Shown: piece by piece, positions 36,129 to 44,879 of the stretch
Layout of the letters: every line of letters starts with the position of its first letter
How positions within the stretch are numbered: the stretch's first letter is position 1
NCBI RefSeq assembly: GCF_017811175.1
Contig: NZ_JACWIJ010000002.1
Location: 2,790,001-2,854,000, forward strand
DNA from: Melaminivora jejuensis
Lineage (GTDB): Bacteria > Pseudomonadota > Gammaproteobacteria > Burkholderiales > Burkholderiaceae_C
DNA: 64,000 nucleotides
Direction: 5' to 3'
Notes under the pieces: generated by a model
Told to the model about the DNA's origin: nothing
The model's input: only the letters and a program-made list of their open reading frames with translations
The model's database searches: none
Made by a program: the position numbers and the translations under genes

Positions 36129-37435
36129 ATGTCCAGCCACTCTTCTTCCTCGTCCAACCTCCAGCACGCGCTGCCCTCCTACCTCGACCCCGCCCACCTC
36201 GGCCCCTGGGGCGTGTATCTGCAGCAGATCGACCGCGTCACGCCCTATCTGGGCAACTTGGCACGCTGGGTGGAGACCTTGAAGCGCCCCAAGCGTGCGC
36301 TGATCGTCGATGTGCCCATCGAGATGGACGACGGCACGATTGCCCACTTCGAGGGCTACCGCGTGCAGCACAACACCAGCCGCGGCCCGGGCAAGGGCGG
36401 CGTGCGCTTTCACCAGGACGTGACGCTGTCGGAGGTCATGGCGCTGTCGGCCTGGATGAGCATCAAGAACGCGGCGGTGAACGTGCCCTACGGCGGCGCC
36501 AAGGGCGGCATCCGCGTCGATCCGAGAAAGCTCTCGCGCGGCGAGCTGGAGCGCCTGACGCGGCGCTACACCAGCGAGATCGGCATCATCATCGGCCCGA
36601 CCAAGGACATCCCGGCGCCCGACGTGAACACCAACGGCCAGATCATGGCCTGGATGATGGACACGTATTCCATGAACGTGGGCGAGACCTCGACCGGCGT
36701 GGTCACCGGCAAGCCCATCGACCTGGGCGGCTCGCTGGGCCGCCTGGAGGCTACCGGACGTGGCGTGTTCACTGTGGGGGTGGAGGCGGCGCGGCATATC
36801 GGCCTGGAGATCGGGGGCGCGCGCGTGGCCGTGCAGGGCTTTGGCAACGTCGGCGGCACGGCGGGCCGGCTGTTTGCCGAGGCTGGCGCCCGGGTGGTGG
36901 CGGTGCAGGATCACACCGGCAGCGTGTTCAACGATGGCGGGCTGGATGTGCCGGCGCTGCTGGCCCATGTGCAGGAGACGGGCGGCGTGGGCGGCTTTGC
37001 CGGTGCCGAAGCCATGGCCAGCGAGGAGTTCTGGGGGTGCCGTGCGACATCCTGATCCCGGCAGCGCTGGAGGGGCAGATCACGGCCGCCAACGCAGGCC
37101 GCATCCGCGCGCGCATGGTCATCGAGGGCGCCAACGGCCCGACCACGCCCGAGGCCGACGACATCCTGCAGGGCAATGGTGTGCTGGTGCTGCCGGACGT
37201 GATCTCCAATGCCGGCGGCGTCACCGTGAGCTATTTCGAGTGGGTGCAGGACTTCACCAGTTTTTTCTGGACGGAGGACGAGATCAACGACCGGCTGGTG
37301 CGCATCATGCAAAACGCCTTTGCTGGCGTCTGGCAGGTGGCGCAGGAGCACCAGGTGTCCTTGCGCACCGCGACCTTCATCGTGGCCTGCAAGCGCATCC
37401 TGCACGCACGCGAGATGCGCGGGCTGTATCCCTGA
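36129..37435 (+). pseudogene. Glutamate dehydrogenase family enzyme, one-base frameshift
   Basis: Glu/Leu dehydrogenase superfamily, converting glutamate and 2-oxoglutarate. The N-terminal domain is intact ([19 protein letters not shown] with catalytic Lys, [27 protein letters not shown]), followed by the Rossmann loop [15 protein letters not shown]. After SEEFWG the frame breaks at a G5 run (~37033-37037), where one more G would continue [20 protein letters not shown] to the correct end at 37435. As read, the product stops early at 37055. It may be a read error. Confidence 0.85.
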
Positions 37436-37457
37436 GAGAACGCTTGCTGCCCAGACC

Positions 37458-38480
37458 ATGCCACCGCCCTCTTCGCACCAGCACGACAGCGGCTACAAGC
37501 AATTGTTCTCGCACCCCCAGATGGTGCGCGACCTGCTGCTGGGCTTCGTGCCCGGGCCGTGGCGCGAGCGAGCGGACTTCTCGTCACTGGAGCGCGTCAA
37601 CGCCAGCTATGTGAGCGAATCCGACCGCCAGCGCCACGACGACATGGTCTGGCGCCTCAAGGTGGGCGAGCAGTGGGTGTGGGTCTATTTGCTGCTGGAG
37701 TTCCAAAGCGAGGCGGACGCCTGGATGGCGCTGCGCATGTTGGTCTATGTAGGCCTGCTGTCGCAGCACCTGGTCAAGGAGGGGGAATTGCAGGACGGCA
37801 AGCTCCCTGCCATCGTGCCCATCGTGCTGTACAACGGCGCGCCGGCGTGGAAGGCCGCCACCGACGTGGCCGAGTGCTACGCGCCCAGCCTGCCCGGGCT
37901 GGAACCCTATCGCCCGCGCCTGCTCTACCACCTGGTCGACGAGGCGCGGCTGAAGCTGCATTCCCTGCAGGGAGTGCGCAACCTGGCCGAGGCGCTGTTT
38001 CAACTGGAGCAAAGCCGCACGCCCGAGGACATCATCCGCGTGCTCAAAAGCCTGGGCGAGGTGCTGCAGGGCCAGGAGATGCAGCAGCTGCGGCGTACGG
38101 TGGACATCTGGGTGCGCAAGCTGCTGCGGCGCAAGGTGCCCAAAGCTAACATCACCGACATTGAGACCATCACCGACCTGTTGGAGGGCCATGCCATGCT
38201 GGAGCAGACGATTGAACGCTGGTTTGATGAGGCCACCATGCGCGGCGTGCGCCAGGGGCGGCAGGAGGGGCGGCAGGAGGGCCGGCAAGAGGGCCGTCTT
38301 GAAGGCCTGGCCCGCGCCATCGCCCTGCAGGTGCAGATGCGCTTTGGCAGCGTACCGTCCTGGGTCGATGCCCGCTTGCAAGCCGCCACACAGGACGAGC
38401 TGCTGGCCTGGGCGGCGGCCATCCTCACGGCGGCCTCGGTGCAGGAGTTGTTTGGCCAGGCGGACGGCCAGCGCTCTTGA
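37458..38480 (+). CDS. Rpn-family recombination-promoting nuclease (transposase_31 type)
   Basis: 340 residues. HDSGYKQLFSHPQMVRDLL opens the PD-(D/E)XK nuclease domain; catalytic candidates are Asp61/62 and the E-x-Q of LLLEFQSEAD (Glu81, Gln83). The C-terminal half includes YNGAPAWKAATD and LVDEARL, typical of RpnA/YhgA-like proteins. Near the end a 12-base unit is repeated about 3.5 times, giving RQEGRQEGRQEGRLEG, a common feature of this family. Starts 22 bases after the gdhA stop. Confidence 0.87.
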   Translation: MPPPSSHQHDSGYKQLFSHPQMVRDLLLGFVPGPWRERADFSSLERVNASYVSESDRQRHDDMVWRLKVGEQWVWVYLLLEFQSEADAWMALRMLVYVGLLSQHLVKEGELQDGKLPAIVPIVLYNGAPAWKAATDVAECYAPSLPGLEPYRPRLLYHLVDEARLKLHSLQGVRNLAEALFQLEQSRTPEDIIRVLKSLGEVLQGQEMQQLRRTVDIWVRKLLRRKVPKANITDIETITDLLEGHAMLEQTIERWFDEATMRGVRQGRQEGRQEGRQEGRLEGLARAIALQVQMRFGSVPSWVDARLQAATQDELLAWAAAILTAASVQELFGQADGQRS

Positions 38481-38509
38481 ATGACCCCTCCTGCCAGGTC
38501 AGGTGGATC

Positions 38510-38536
38510 AGGCCGCTCCAGTCGGGCGGCCTTTTT
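38510..38536 (+). terminator. Rho-independent terminator after the Rpn nuclease gene
   Basis: A 7-base perfect stem, AGGCCGC with GCGGCCT, a 9-base loop, and a run of five T. Located about 30 bases after the stop codon. Confidence 0.8.
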
Positions 38537-38586
38537 CATGGCGCTCTGCGCAGGTCAGGGGCGGCTCATCGCCCCGCCGGGCTGCA

Positions 38587-40833
38587 TCACTGGAACTTGG
38601 CCGAGAACGTCAGCACTGCATTGCGCCCCAGGCCGGGCAGCTCATCGACGCCGGCGCGGTAGCCCTTGTCCAGCAGGTTGTTCAGGTGCAGGGCGACGCG
38701 GTAGCGATCCTGCGGGCCGAAGCTGGTGCCCACGGCCAGGTTGAGCGTGCCCCAGCCGGCCAGGTGGCGCGAGACCTTGCCGGATTTCTCGATGTCGCGC
38801 TCGCGCTTGTCCACCGCCGTGGCGCCCTGCACGAATACGTCCAGCCAGGTGTTGGCGTTGGCGATGGTGTCCTCGTAGCGCAGGCCCAGGCGCCCGGCCA
38901 GGCGTGGCACGTCGGTCTGGTAGGTGGAGAAATCATCGACCGTGATCTGGCGGCGCATCCAGGTGGCGGAGACATATGGCGTCAGGCTGGTGCCCGGCAC
39001 CAGGTATTCCGTCAGCAGCTCCAGGCCGTAGCTCCTGGCGCTGTCGGCGTTGACGTAGATGTCGCCGCCGCTGCAACGCCCGCCAATGGCGCAGGACTCG
39101 AAGGTGATGTAGTCCTTGGCACGGCTGGCGAACAGTGTGCCGTCGAAGACCACGCCCTGGTTCTGGTAGCGCAGGCCGAGTTCGTAGTTCTTCGAGCGCT
39201 CGGGCGCAAGTTCTGGATTGCCGTGCAGCACGATGCCACGCCCGGCGCGCGAGTCGGTGAACTGCTCCAGCAGCGAGGGCATGACGTAGCCCTCGGAATA
39301 GCCGGCGCGCACGGTGGAATGCGCCAGGCCCGTCCAGGTCAGGCCCAGCGCCTTGACGAAGCGCCCGTGCCGGCTGCGCTCGCCGGCCTGGTGGGCGCTG
39401 CTGGTGGTTTCGTCCAGCGAGGAGCTGACGCGGTAGTAGCGCAGGCCGCCGGTGAGCTTCCAGTCGCGCGCCAGCGTCCACTCGTCCTGCACGAAGGCCG
39501 AGGCAGTCTGCATGGTGGCGCGGTCATAGGCCGTGCTGCGCACGCCGAACGGTGGCTGGTACTGCGGCAGCGGCGGCAGCGGGTTGGCGCCCACCACGGT
39601 GATGTTGTTGAGCTTGGTGGTCTGCAGGTCGTCGCGCAGCCACTGCCCGCCGAGCACGGTGTAGTGATCGGGGTGCAGACGCCAGTCCAGCTGCACGCTG
39701 GCGCCCCAGGTGTCGGTGCGGTCGGTGGAGGCCGAGTCCATCACGATGTCGCTGGTGTTCAAGGGGATGGTCATTCCCGCCCCCGGCCCGGGGATGTGGA
39801 CGCGCCCGCCCCGGCCCCGGATTCTGATCAGGTTGCCGAACTCCCGATCGACGCGCTGCACGAAGGCATCGGCGCTCACTTTGCGCAGCACCGGCCCCAG
39901 CTCCTTGCCCTCGTAGTGCAGGCCCAGCTTGCTCAGGTCGCGCTGGGGCAGGTTGGCGTTGAACTGGCTGATGGCCGCCTCGGCGATGTCGATGCGCGCC
40001 TGCCGCCCGGCGATGGTCGGGTTGATGTCCACGTTCCTCAAAGTCACCAGGGCGAACGGATCCTGCCAGCCGTCGGCGCGCAGGCTGTGGTGGTTGGCCT
40101 TGAGCGCCACGTAGTGCCGGCCGGCCTCGTCGAGCTTGAGGCCCAGGTGCGCGCTCACGTCCTGGTTGGCATACGACGAGTTGTCCAGCCGGCCATCGGC
40201 GCTGTATGACCCCTTGGCGACGCGGCGGTCGCCGTGCTCGTCGGCGCTGGCCGACACGCGCCAGTCCAGCCGGCCCTGCGTGCCCGACAGCGCCGTCCAG
40301 CCGCGCCAGCCGCGCGTGCCGCTATCCAGGGTCGCGCCCACCTCGGTGGCCAGGGGCGCGGCTGCGCCTGTGCGCGTGATGATGTTGATGACTCCGCCAA
40401 TGGCCTTGGCGCCGTAGAGCACCGAGGCCGGGCCGCGCACGACTTCGATGCGCTCGATGTTGGCCGGATCGACCAGCAGCGGCGAGCCGAACGAGCTGTG
40501 GTCGGTCAGCTCCTGGCCATCGACCAGGATGACCACGCGGTTGGACTGCTCGCCCCGGATGCGGATGCGCTGGATGCCGGCCACCGCCGAATCGACCACC
40601 GACACGCCCGGCACGTCGCGCAGCAGCTCGGCGATGCTGCCCGAGCCGTTGTTCTCTATCGTCTCGCGCTCGACGATGGACACCGATGCGGGGTTGTCGC
40701 GCACCGTGGTGGCCGTGCGCGTGCCGGTGACGACGAGCGCATCGAGCACCGTGGCGGGTTCTTTGGCGTGCGCCGTGGCGGCGCAGGCCAGGGCGGTCAG
40801 GACAGCGAGCCGGCGGGGAGAAAAGGCATTCAT
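38587..40833 (-). CDS. TonB-dependent outer membrane receptor (CirA/HmuR-like)
   Basis: 748 residues. Signal peptide (MNAFSPRRLAVLTALACAAT...AHA), plug domain (VRDNPASVSIVERETIENN, IRIRGEQSNRVVILVDGQEL, VRGPASVLYGAKAIGGVINI) and a 22-strand barrel ending in aromatic FSAKFQ, the C-terminal Phe rule of outer membrane proteins. Likely imports an iron complex or haem. The start was placed at the signal peptide; the 944-residue open frame upstream is antisense shadow. No Fur box or cobalamin riboswitch could be recognised in the 146 bases upstream. Confidence 0.9.
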   Translation of the reverse strand: MNAFSPRRLAVLTALACAATAHAKEPATVLDALVVTGTRTATTVRDNPASVSIVERETIENNGSGSIAELLRDVPGVSVVDSAVAGIQRIRIRGEQSNRVVILVDGQELTDHSSFGSPLLVDPANIERIEVVRGPASVLYGAKAIGGVINIITRTGAAAPLATEVGATLDSGTRGWRGWTALSGTQGRLDWRVSASADEHGDRRVAKGSYSADGRLDNSSYANQDVSAHLGLKLDEAGRHYVALKANHHSLRADGWQDPFALVTLRNVDINPTIAGRQARIDIAEAAISQFNANLPQRDLSKLGLHYEGKELGPVLRKVSADAFVQRVDREFGNLIRIRGRGGRVHIPGPGAGMTIPLNTSDIVMDSASTDRTDTWGASVQLDWRLHPDHYTVLGGQWLRDDLQTTKLNNITVVGANPLPPLPQYQPPFGVRSTAYDRATMQTASAFVQDEWTLARDWKLTGGLRYYRVSSSLDETTSSAHQAGERSRHGRFVKALGLTWTGLAHSTVRAGYSEGYVMPSLLEQFTDSRAGRGIVLHGNPELAPERSKNYELGLRYQNQGVVFDGTLFASRAKDYITFESCAIGGRCSGGDIYVNADSARSYGLELLTEYLVPGTSLTPYVSATWMRRQITVDDFSTYQTDVPRLAGRLGLRYEDTIANANTWLDVFVQGATAVDKRERDIEKSGKVSRHLAGWGTLNLAVGTSFGPQDRYRVALHLNNLLDKGYRAGVDELPGLGRNAVLTFSAKFQ

Positions 40834-40979
40834 GGAGGCGGGAGCAAACGAGAACAGAAAGGCGCCACGGCGGCATTGGCCGCAGCCTGGGTGGCGCCGG
40901 CCAGCGGCGATTTTCTCAGCAACGCGCAGCGCCACCCGCGCTGCCCCGTCAGACCGGCAGCAGCGGCCCTGCAGGCGCG

Positions 40980-42347
40980 CTACACCACGCCCCGGCTGCG
41001 CAGCGCCTCGATCTGCCCCGCATCCAGCCCCAGGCGCTCGCGCAGCACGTCTTCGGTGTGCTGGCCCAGTGCCGGCGGCGCGTGGCGCAGCGTGGGCGGC
41101 GTGTCCGACAGCCGCAGCGGGCTGGCAGTGCTGGCAACCGTGTCCACGGCCTGGCCCGGCGGCAGCTGGCCAGCGGGCCAGCGCTGCTGCTCGATGCGCA
41201 GGCCGCGCGCGCGCACCTGCACGTCGTCGAAAGCCTGGCCGACGTTGTTGATGGGGCCGCAGGGCACGGCCTTGTCCTGCAGCAGCGCGATCCAGTCGGC
41301 GGTGGCGCGCGTGCGCGTGAGCTCGGCCATCATGGGGATCAGCACAGCGCGATGGGTGACGCGCCCGGCGTTGCTGGCAAAGCGCTCGTCGCGCGCCCAG
41401 TCCACCCCGGCAGCCTCGCAAAAGCGCGCGAACTGCCCGTCGTTGCCAATCGCCAGCAGCATGTGGCCGTCCCGGGTCGGAAAGTCCTGGTAAGGCACGA
41501 CGCTGGGGTGCGTGTTGCCCTGGCGGCCCGGAATGTTGCCGGCGTTCAGAAAGCCGGCGCCCTGGTTGGCCAGCACGGCCATGGCCACGTCCAGCAGCGC
41601 CATGTCGATGTGCTGGCCGCGCCCGGTGTGGTGGCGCGCCTCCAGCGCGGCCAGGATGGCACTGGTGGCGTACAGGCCGGTGAACAGATCAATCACGGCC
41701 ACGCCCACGCGCAGCGGGCCGCCGCCGGGTTGGCCGTCGGCGTGGCCGGTGATGCTCATCAGGCCGCTCATGGCCTGGATCAGCAGGTCGTAGCCGGCGC
41801 GCGGCGCATACGGGCCAGTCTGGCCAAAGCCCGTGACCGAGCAGTAGATCAGGCGTGGATTCAAGGCGCTCAGGGAGGCGTAGTCCAGCCCGTAGCGCGC
41901 CAGGCCCCCGGTCTTGAAGTTCTCCACCAGCACGTCGCTGGTGCTGGCCAGCTCGCGGATCAGCTGCTGGCCTTCGGGCGTGGCCATGTCCACGGTGATG
42001 GAGCGCTTGTTGCGGTTGCAGGCGGCGAAGTAGCAGGCCTCCTGCGTGGGCTGGCCGCTGGCGTCCGGGAAGAAGGGCGGCCCCCAGTGGCGTGTGTCGT
42101 CGCCTTCGCCGGGCTTTTCCACCTTGATGACGTCGGCGCCCAGGTCGGCCAGGTTCTGCGTACACCAGGGGCCGGCCAGCACGCGCGAGAGGTCGAGCAC
42201 GCGCAGATGGCTCAGGGCGCCGGCGGGCGGCTGGGAGGATGCGGGAGGGCGGAGGATGCGTTCATACGGCAGTCGGACAAGGGGGACGGCGCGCGGCTGG
42301 CGCGGCGCAGGACGGGCCAAGGATAGGCAAAGAGTGGGCCGCTGCAT
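40980..42347 (-). CDS. Family III CoA-transferase (CaiB/BaiF)
   Basis: 455 residues. RVLDLSRVLAGPWCTQNLADLGADVIKVEKPGEGD is the family opening; the catalytic aspartate is Asp187 in AGYDLLIQAMSGLMS; HIDMALLDVAM follows. Transfers CoA between organic acids. The first ~45 residues are not family-conserved, so the true start may be internal. It is divergent from a LysR gene with a 93-base gap, which suggests LysR control. Confidence 0.9.
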   Translation of the reverse strand: MQRPTLCLSLARPAPRQPRAVPLVRLPYERILRPPASSQPPAGALSHLRVLDLSRVLAGPWCTQNLADLGADVIKVEKPGEGDDTRHWGPPFFPDASGQPTQEACYFAACNRNKRSITVDMATPEGQQLIRELASTSDVLVENFKTGGLARYGLDYASLSALNPRLIYCSVTGFGQTGPYAPRAGYDLLIQAMSGLMSITGHADGQPGGGPLRVGVAVIDLFTGLYATSAILAALEARHHTGRGQHIDMALLDVAMAVLANQGAGFLNAGNIPGRQGNTHPSVVPYQDFPTRDGHMLLAIGNDGQFARFCEAAGVDWARDERFASNAGRVTHRAVLIPMMAELTRTRATADWIALLQDKAVPCGPINNVGQAFDDVQVRARGLRIEQQRWPAGQLPPGQAVDTVASTASPLRLSDTPPTLRHAPPALGQHTEDVLRERLGLDAGQIEALRSRGVV

Positions 42348-42426
42348 GGTACGCGGGCCATCCGCGCCGGCCTTCGCCTTTGTGAAAGCGCCTCTTCAGG
42401 CGCCGCCGCACGCACCCTGCGCTTCC

Positions 42427-42432
42427 TACAAT
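42427..42432 (+). promoter_or_regulatory. Candidate -10 element of the LysR gene (TACAAT)
   Basis: TACAAT lies 9 bases before the LysR ATG, consistent with a near-leaderless message. The 93-base divergent gap also contains the start region of the CoA-transferase and would hold any LysR binding site. Confidence 0.35.
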
Positions 42433-42440
42433 CGCGCGCC

Positions 42441-43355
42441 ATGGCCATGCACTTCGACCTCGTGGACTTGCGCCTGATGGTGCATATCGCCGACGCCAAC
42501 AGCATGACGCGCGGCGCCGAGCTGTCGCACATCTCGCTGCCGGCGGCCAGCACGCGCATCAAGAATCTGGAGGAAAGCATCGGCACCAAGCTGCTGTACC
42601 GCACCAGCCAGGGCGTGACGCTGACGCCGCCGGGCCAGTCCTTCGTCGGCCACGCGCGCACCGTGCTGGCGCAACTGGAGCACCTGCGCGGCGACATGCA
42701 GGAGTACGTGCGCGGCATCAAGGGCCATGTGCGCGTGTTTGCCAACACCACCTCGCTGGGCGAATTTCTGCCGCCAGTGCTGCGCCACTTCCTGCGCCGG
42801 CATCCGGACGTAAACGTGGACTTGCGCGAGCGGCTGTCGCACGACATCGTGCGCGCCGTGACCGAGGGCCAGGCCGACATCGGCATCGTCGCCGGCCTGG
42901 TGCGCACCGAGGCGCTGGAGACGCGCCCCTACCGCCGCGACCGCCTGGTGCTGGTGGTGCCGCGCGGCCACGCCCTGGACGGGCACACGCAGATCGCCTT
43001 TGCCGACACGCTGGAGCTGGACTACGTGGGCCTGCACGAGTCCAGCGCCATCCACGCCTTTCTGCGCCAGGCCAGCGACCAGCTGCACCGGCCCATCAAG
43101 CAGCGCATTCAGGTCGGCAACTTCGAGACCGCCTGCCGCATGATCGAGTCCGGCGTGGGCGTGGGCGTGCTGCCCGAGTCCGCCGCCGCCCGCCATGCCC
43201 ACACCATGCAGATCGCCATCGTGCCGCTGGCCGATGCCTGGTCGGTGCGCGAGATGCTGATCTGTATGCGCAGCCTGCCGGCGCTGCCCGCCTTCGCGCA
43301 GGAGCTGGTGCAGCTGCTGCAGGCCGATGCGCAGGGGCGGCTGCCGCTGGCCTGA
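42441..43355 (+). CDS. LysR-type transcriptional regulator
   Basis: 304 residues. N-terminal winged helix-turn-helix (MVHIADANSMTRGAELSHIS, AASTRIKNLEESIGTKLLYR), then a type 2 binding-protein effector domain (GHVRVFANTTSLGEFLPPVL...). The DNA-binding helix has the usual S-L-P-A-A-S-T-R-I pattern. Divergently transcribed from the CoA-transferase, the standard arrangement for LysR activation of the neighbouring gene. Confidence 0.92.
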   Translation: MAMHFDLVDLRLMVHIADANSMTRGAELSHISLPAASTRIKNLEESIGTKLLYRTSQGVTLTPPGQSFVGHARTVLAQLEHLRGDMQEYVRGIKGHVRVFANTTSLGEFLPPVLRHFLRRHPDVNVDLRERLSHDIVRAVTEGQADIGIVAGLVRTEALETRPYRRDRLVLVVPRGHALDGHTQIAFADTLELDYVGLHESSAIHAFLRQASDQLHRPIKQRIQVGNFETACRMIESGVGVGVLPESAAARHAHTMQIAIVPLADAWSVREMLICMRSLPALPAFAQELVQLLQADAQGRLPLA

Positions 43356-43372
43356 TGAGCTGCGGCCCACTC

Positions 43373-43412
43373 CTTTTCCAATAGCTAGCCGCGCTTTACC
43401 CGCAACGGCTTT
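43373..43412 (+). repeat. Dispersed repeat, copy 7 (diverged)
   Basis: CTTTTCCAATAGCTAGCCGC, then GCTTTACCCGCAACGGCTTT. Recognisable but with several substitutions. It sits between the LysR gene and the following hairpin repeat. Confidence 0.6.
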
Positions 43413-43424
43413 CGCGCAATTCCT

Positions 43425-43446
43425 CCTCTCCCGCTGGCGGGAGAGG
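43425..43446 (+). repeat. Hairpin repeat family 2
   Basis: CCTCTCCCGC-TG-GCGGGAGAGG, a perfect 10-base stem with a two-base loop, followed by GAGCTTGG. It directly follows dispersed repeat copy 7. Confidence 0.75.
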
Positions 43447-43501
43447 GAGCTTGGTTCCGATCCAGCACCGGCTGCACATTGACCCACTGCAGGAGATCTC
43501 C

Positions 43502-44317
43502 ATGGCCTTGCCACACCACACCCTCGACATCGACGCGCGCGGCGTCGCCACCCTGACTATCGCCAACGGCACGCCGCTGAACATCCTGGACAGCGCCACC
43601 ATCGCCGCGATGACGGCCACGCTGCGCCGCCTGGCCCGCAGCGACGCCGTGCGCGCCCTGGTGCTGCGCGGCAGCGGCGAGCGGGCGCTCATCGGCGGCG
43701 CCAACATCCACGAGCTGGCCGCGTTGGAGCCAGACAGCGCCGTCGATTTCATCAGCCGCCTGCGCGACCTGTGCGAAGCCATGCGCGACTTTCCCGCGCC
43801 CACTATCGCCCGCATGGCCGGCTGGTGCATGGGCGGGGGGCTGGAGCTGGCGGCGGCGTGCGACCTGCGCATCGCCGCGCACGACGCGCGCTTTTCCATG
43901 CCCGAGGTGCGCATCGGCATCCCCTCGGTCATCCACGCCATCTTGCTGGCGCGCCTGATCGGCGAGGGCCATGCGCGCTGGCTGCTGCTGACCGGCGCGC
44001 CCATCGATGCGGAAAAAGCGCTGCGCTGGGGCCTGGTCAACGAGGTGGCGCAGCCCGGCGGCCTGGACGGCGCCATCGAGCACACCCTGGCCGAACTGCT
44101 GGCCTGCGGCCCGCGCGCCCTGCGCACGCAAAAGGCATTGCTGCGCGCCTGGGAAGAGCCGCACATCGAGCGCGGCATCAAGGAGAGCGTGGCGGCCTTC
44201 GGCGCCAGCTACGAGACGGACGAGCCGGCACAGTGCATGGAACGTGAGTTTTTCAGCAAAAACCGCCAGAAAGCCTTGCAGGGCAAGCGTGAGCAGCTAT
44301 TTATCCGGGAGCATTGA
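43502..44317 (+). CDS. Enoyl-CoA hydratase/isomerase family protein
   Basis: 271 residues, crotonase fold. Oxyanion-hole segments RGSGERALIGGANIHEL and WCMGGGLELAAACDLR are clear; PEVRIGIPSVIHAILLARL replaces the more usual glycine-rich PE..G..PG.GGT stretch, so the second catalytic Glu of true hydratases appears absent and the reaction is uncertain. Start at MALPHHTLDID, with AGGAGAT upstream. The last ~12 codons (KALQGKREQLFIREH) are encoded by a dispersed repeat. Confidence 0.88.
   Translation: MALPHHTLDIDARGVATLTIANGTPLNILDSATIAAMTATLRRLARSDAVRALVLRGSGERALIGGANIHELAALEPDSAVDFISRLRDLCEAMRDFPAPTIARMAGWCMGGGLELAAACDLRIAAHDARFSMPEVRIGIPSVIHAILLARLIGEGHARWLLLTGAPIDAEKALRWGLVNEVAQPGGLDGAIEHTLAELLACGPRALRTQKALLRAWEEPHIERGIKESVAAFGASYETDEPAQCMEREFFSKNRQKALQGKREQLFIREH
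44271..44303 (-). repeat. Dispersed repeat, copy 8, in the 3' end of the crotonase gene
   Basis: AAGCCTTGCAGGGCAAGCGT, then GAGCAGCTATTT, matching the inverse orientation of the family. It is translated as the crotonase C-terminus. Confidence 0.6.
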
Positions 44318-44357
44318 GAGCACCTCAAAACACCCCGTTTTCATAGTCAAATCCGCT

Positions 44358-44391
44358 GCAAACCCTTATGGGGCAAGCGCTGGAAGCTCAC
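44358..44391 (-). repeat. Dispersed repeat, copy 9
   Basis: GCAAACCCTTATGGGGCAAG, then CGCTGGAAGCTCAC. Second copy within 120 bases; it fills the convergent gap between the crotonase and thioesterase genes and touches the thioesterase stop. Confidence 0.65.
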
Positions 44392-44879
44392 TTTTTTGCA
44401 GGCATTTTCTCGTGGTGCTGCCAGGTCGTCGGCGCCAGCCAATACTTGAAGGTGCCGCTGCCGGTGGCCACCACCCGGCCCTCGGCGTCCAGCAACTGCG
44501 CCGCGCAGCTACACAGGCTGCGCGTGGCGTGTACCACCCAGCCCTCGGCCAGCAGCGCACCCCGGCCCGGGCGGTGGAAGCGGCTGCTCATCTCCACCGT
44601 CACGGCGGTGCGCGAGGGGGCACCCGGCAACTCGCCGGCTGCGCGCGACATGACCGAGTCCAGCAGCGCCATGATCACGCCGCCATGCGCAGCAGGCAGC
44701 TGGTTGAGCAGCTCCTCGCGCAGCTCGGGCAGGCGCACCCAGACGCGGCCCTCGGGCGCCGGTACCTGCGCCGCGCCGATCAGGCGCATGAAGGCGCTGC
44801 GCTCGGGCGCTGGGCCGTCCTGGCCGAGGCGCTCGCCACCACCCTCGCTGCAGCCCGGCTCGGGCGCCAGCGCGCTCAT
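44388..44879 (-). CDS. PaaI-like hotdog-fold thioesterase
   Basis: 163 residues. The hotdog core is visible: LNQLPAAHGGVIMALLDSVMSRAA (the HGG motif with catalytic Asp), TAVTVEMSSRFHRPGRGALLAEG, and GRVVATGSGTFKYW. Hydrolyses acyl-CoA or phenylacetyl-CoA type thioesters. The start codon overlaps the stop of the acyl-CoA dehydrogenase (ATGA), so it ends a tightly coupled operon. Confidence 0.85.
   Translation of the reverse strand: MSALAPEPGCSEGGGERLGQDGPAPERSAFMRLIGAAQVPAPEGRVWVRLPELREELLNQLPAAHGGVIMALLDSVMSRAAGELPGAPSRTAVTVEMSSRFHRPGRGALLAEGWVVHATRSLCSCAAQLLDAEGRVVATGSGTFKYWLAPTTWQHHEKMPAKK

Noticed and set aside
38255..38310. Direct repeats that could be a small CRISPR array
   Set aside because: A 12-base in-frame coding repeat without spacers.
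40834..40979. Cobalamin riboswitch or Fur box upstream of the TonB receptor
   Set aside because: No B12-box or GATAAT-type dyad seen.
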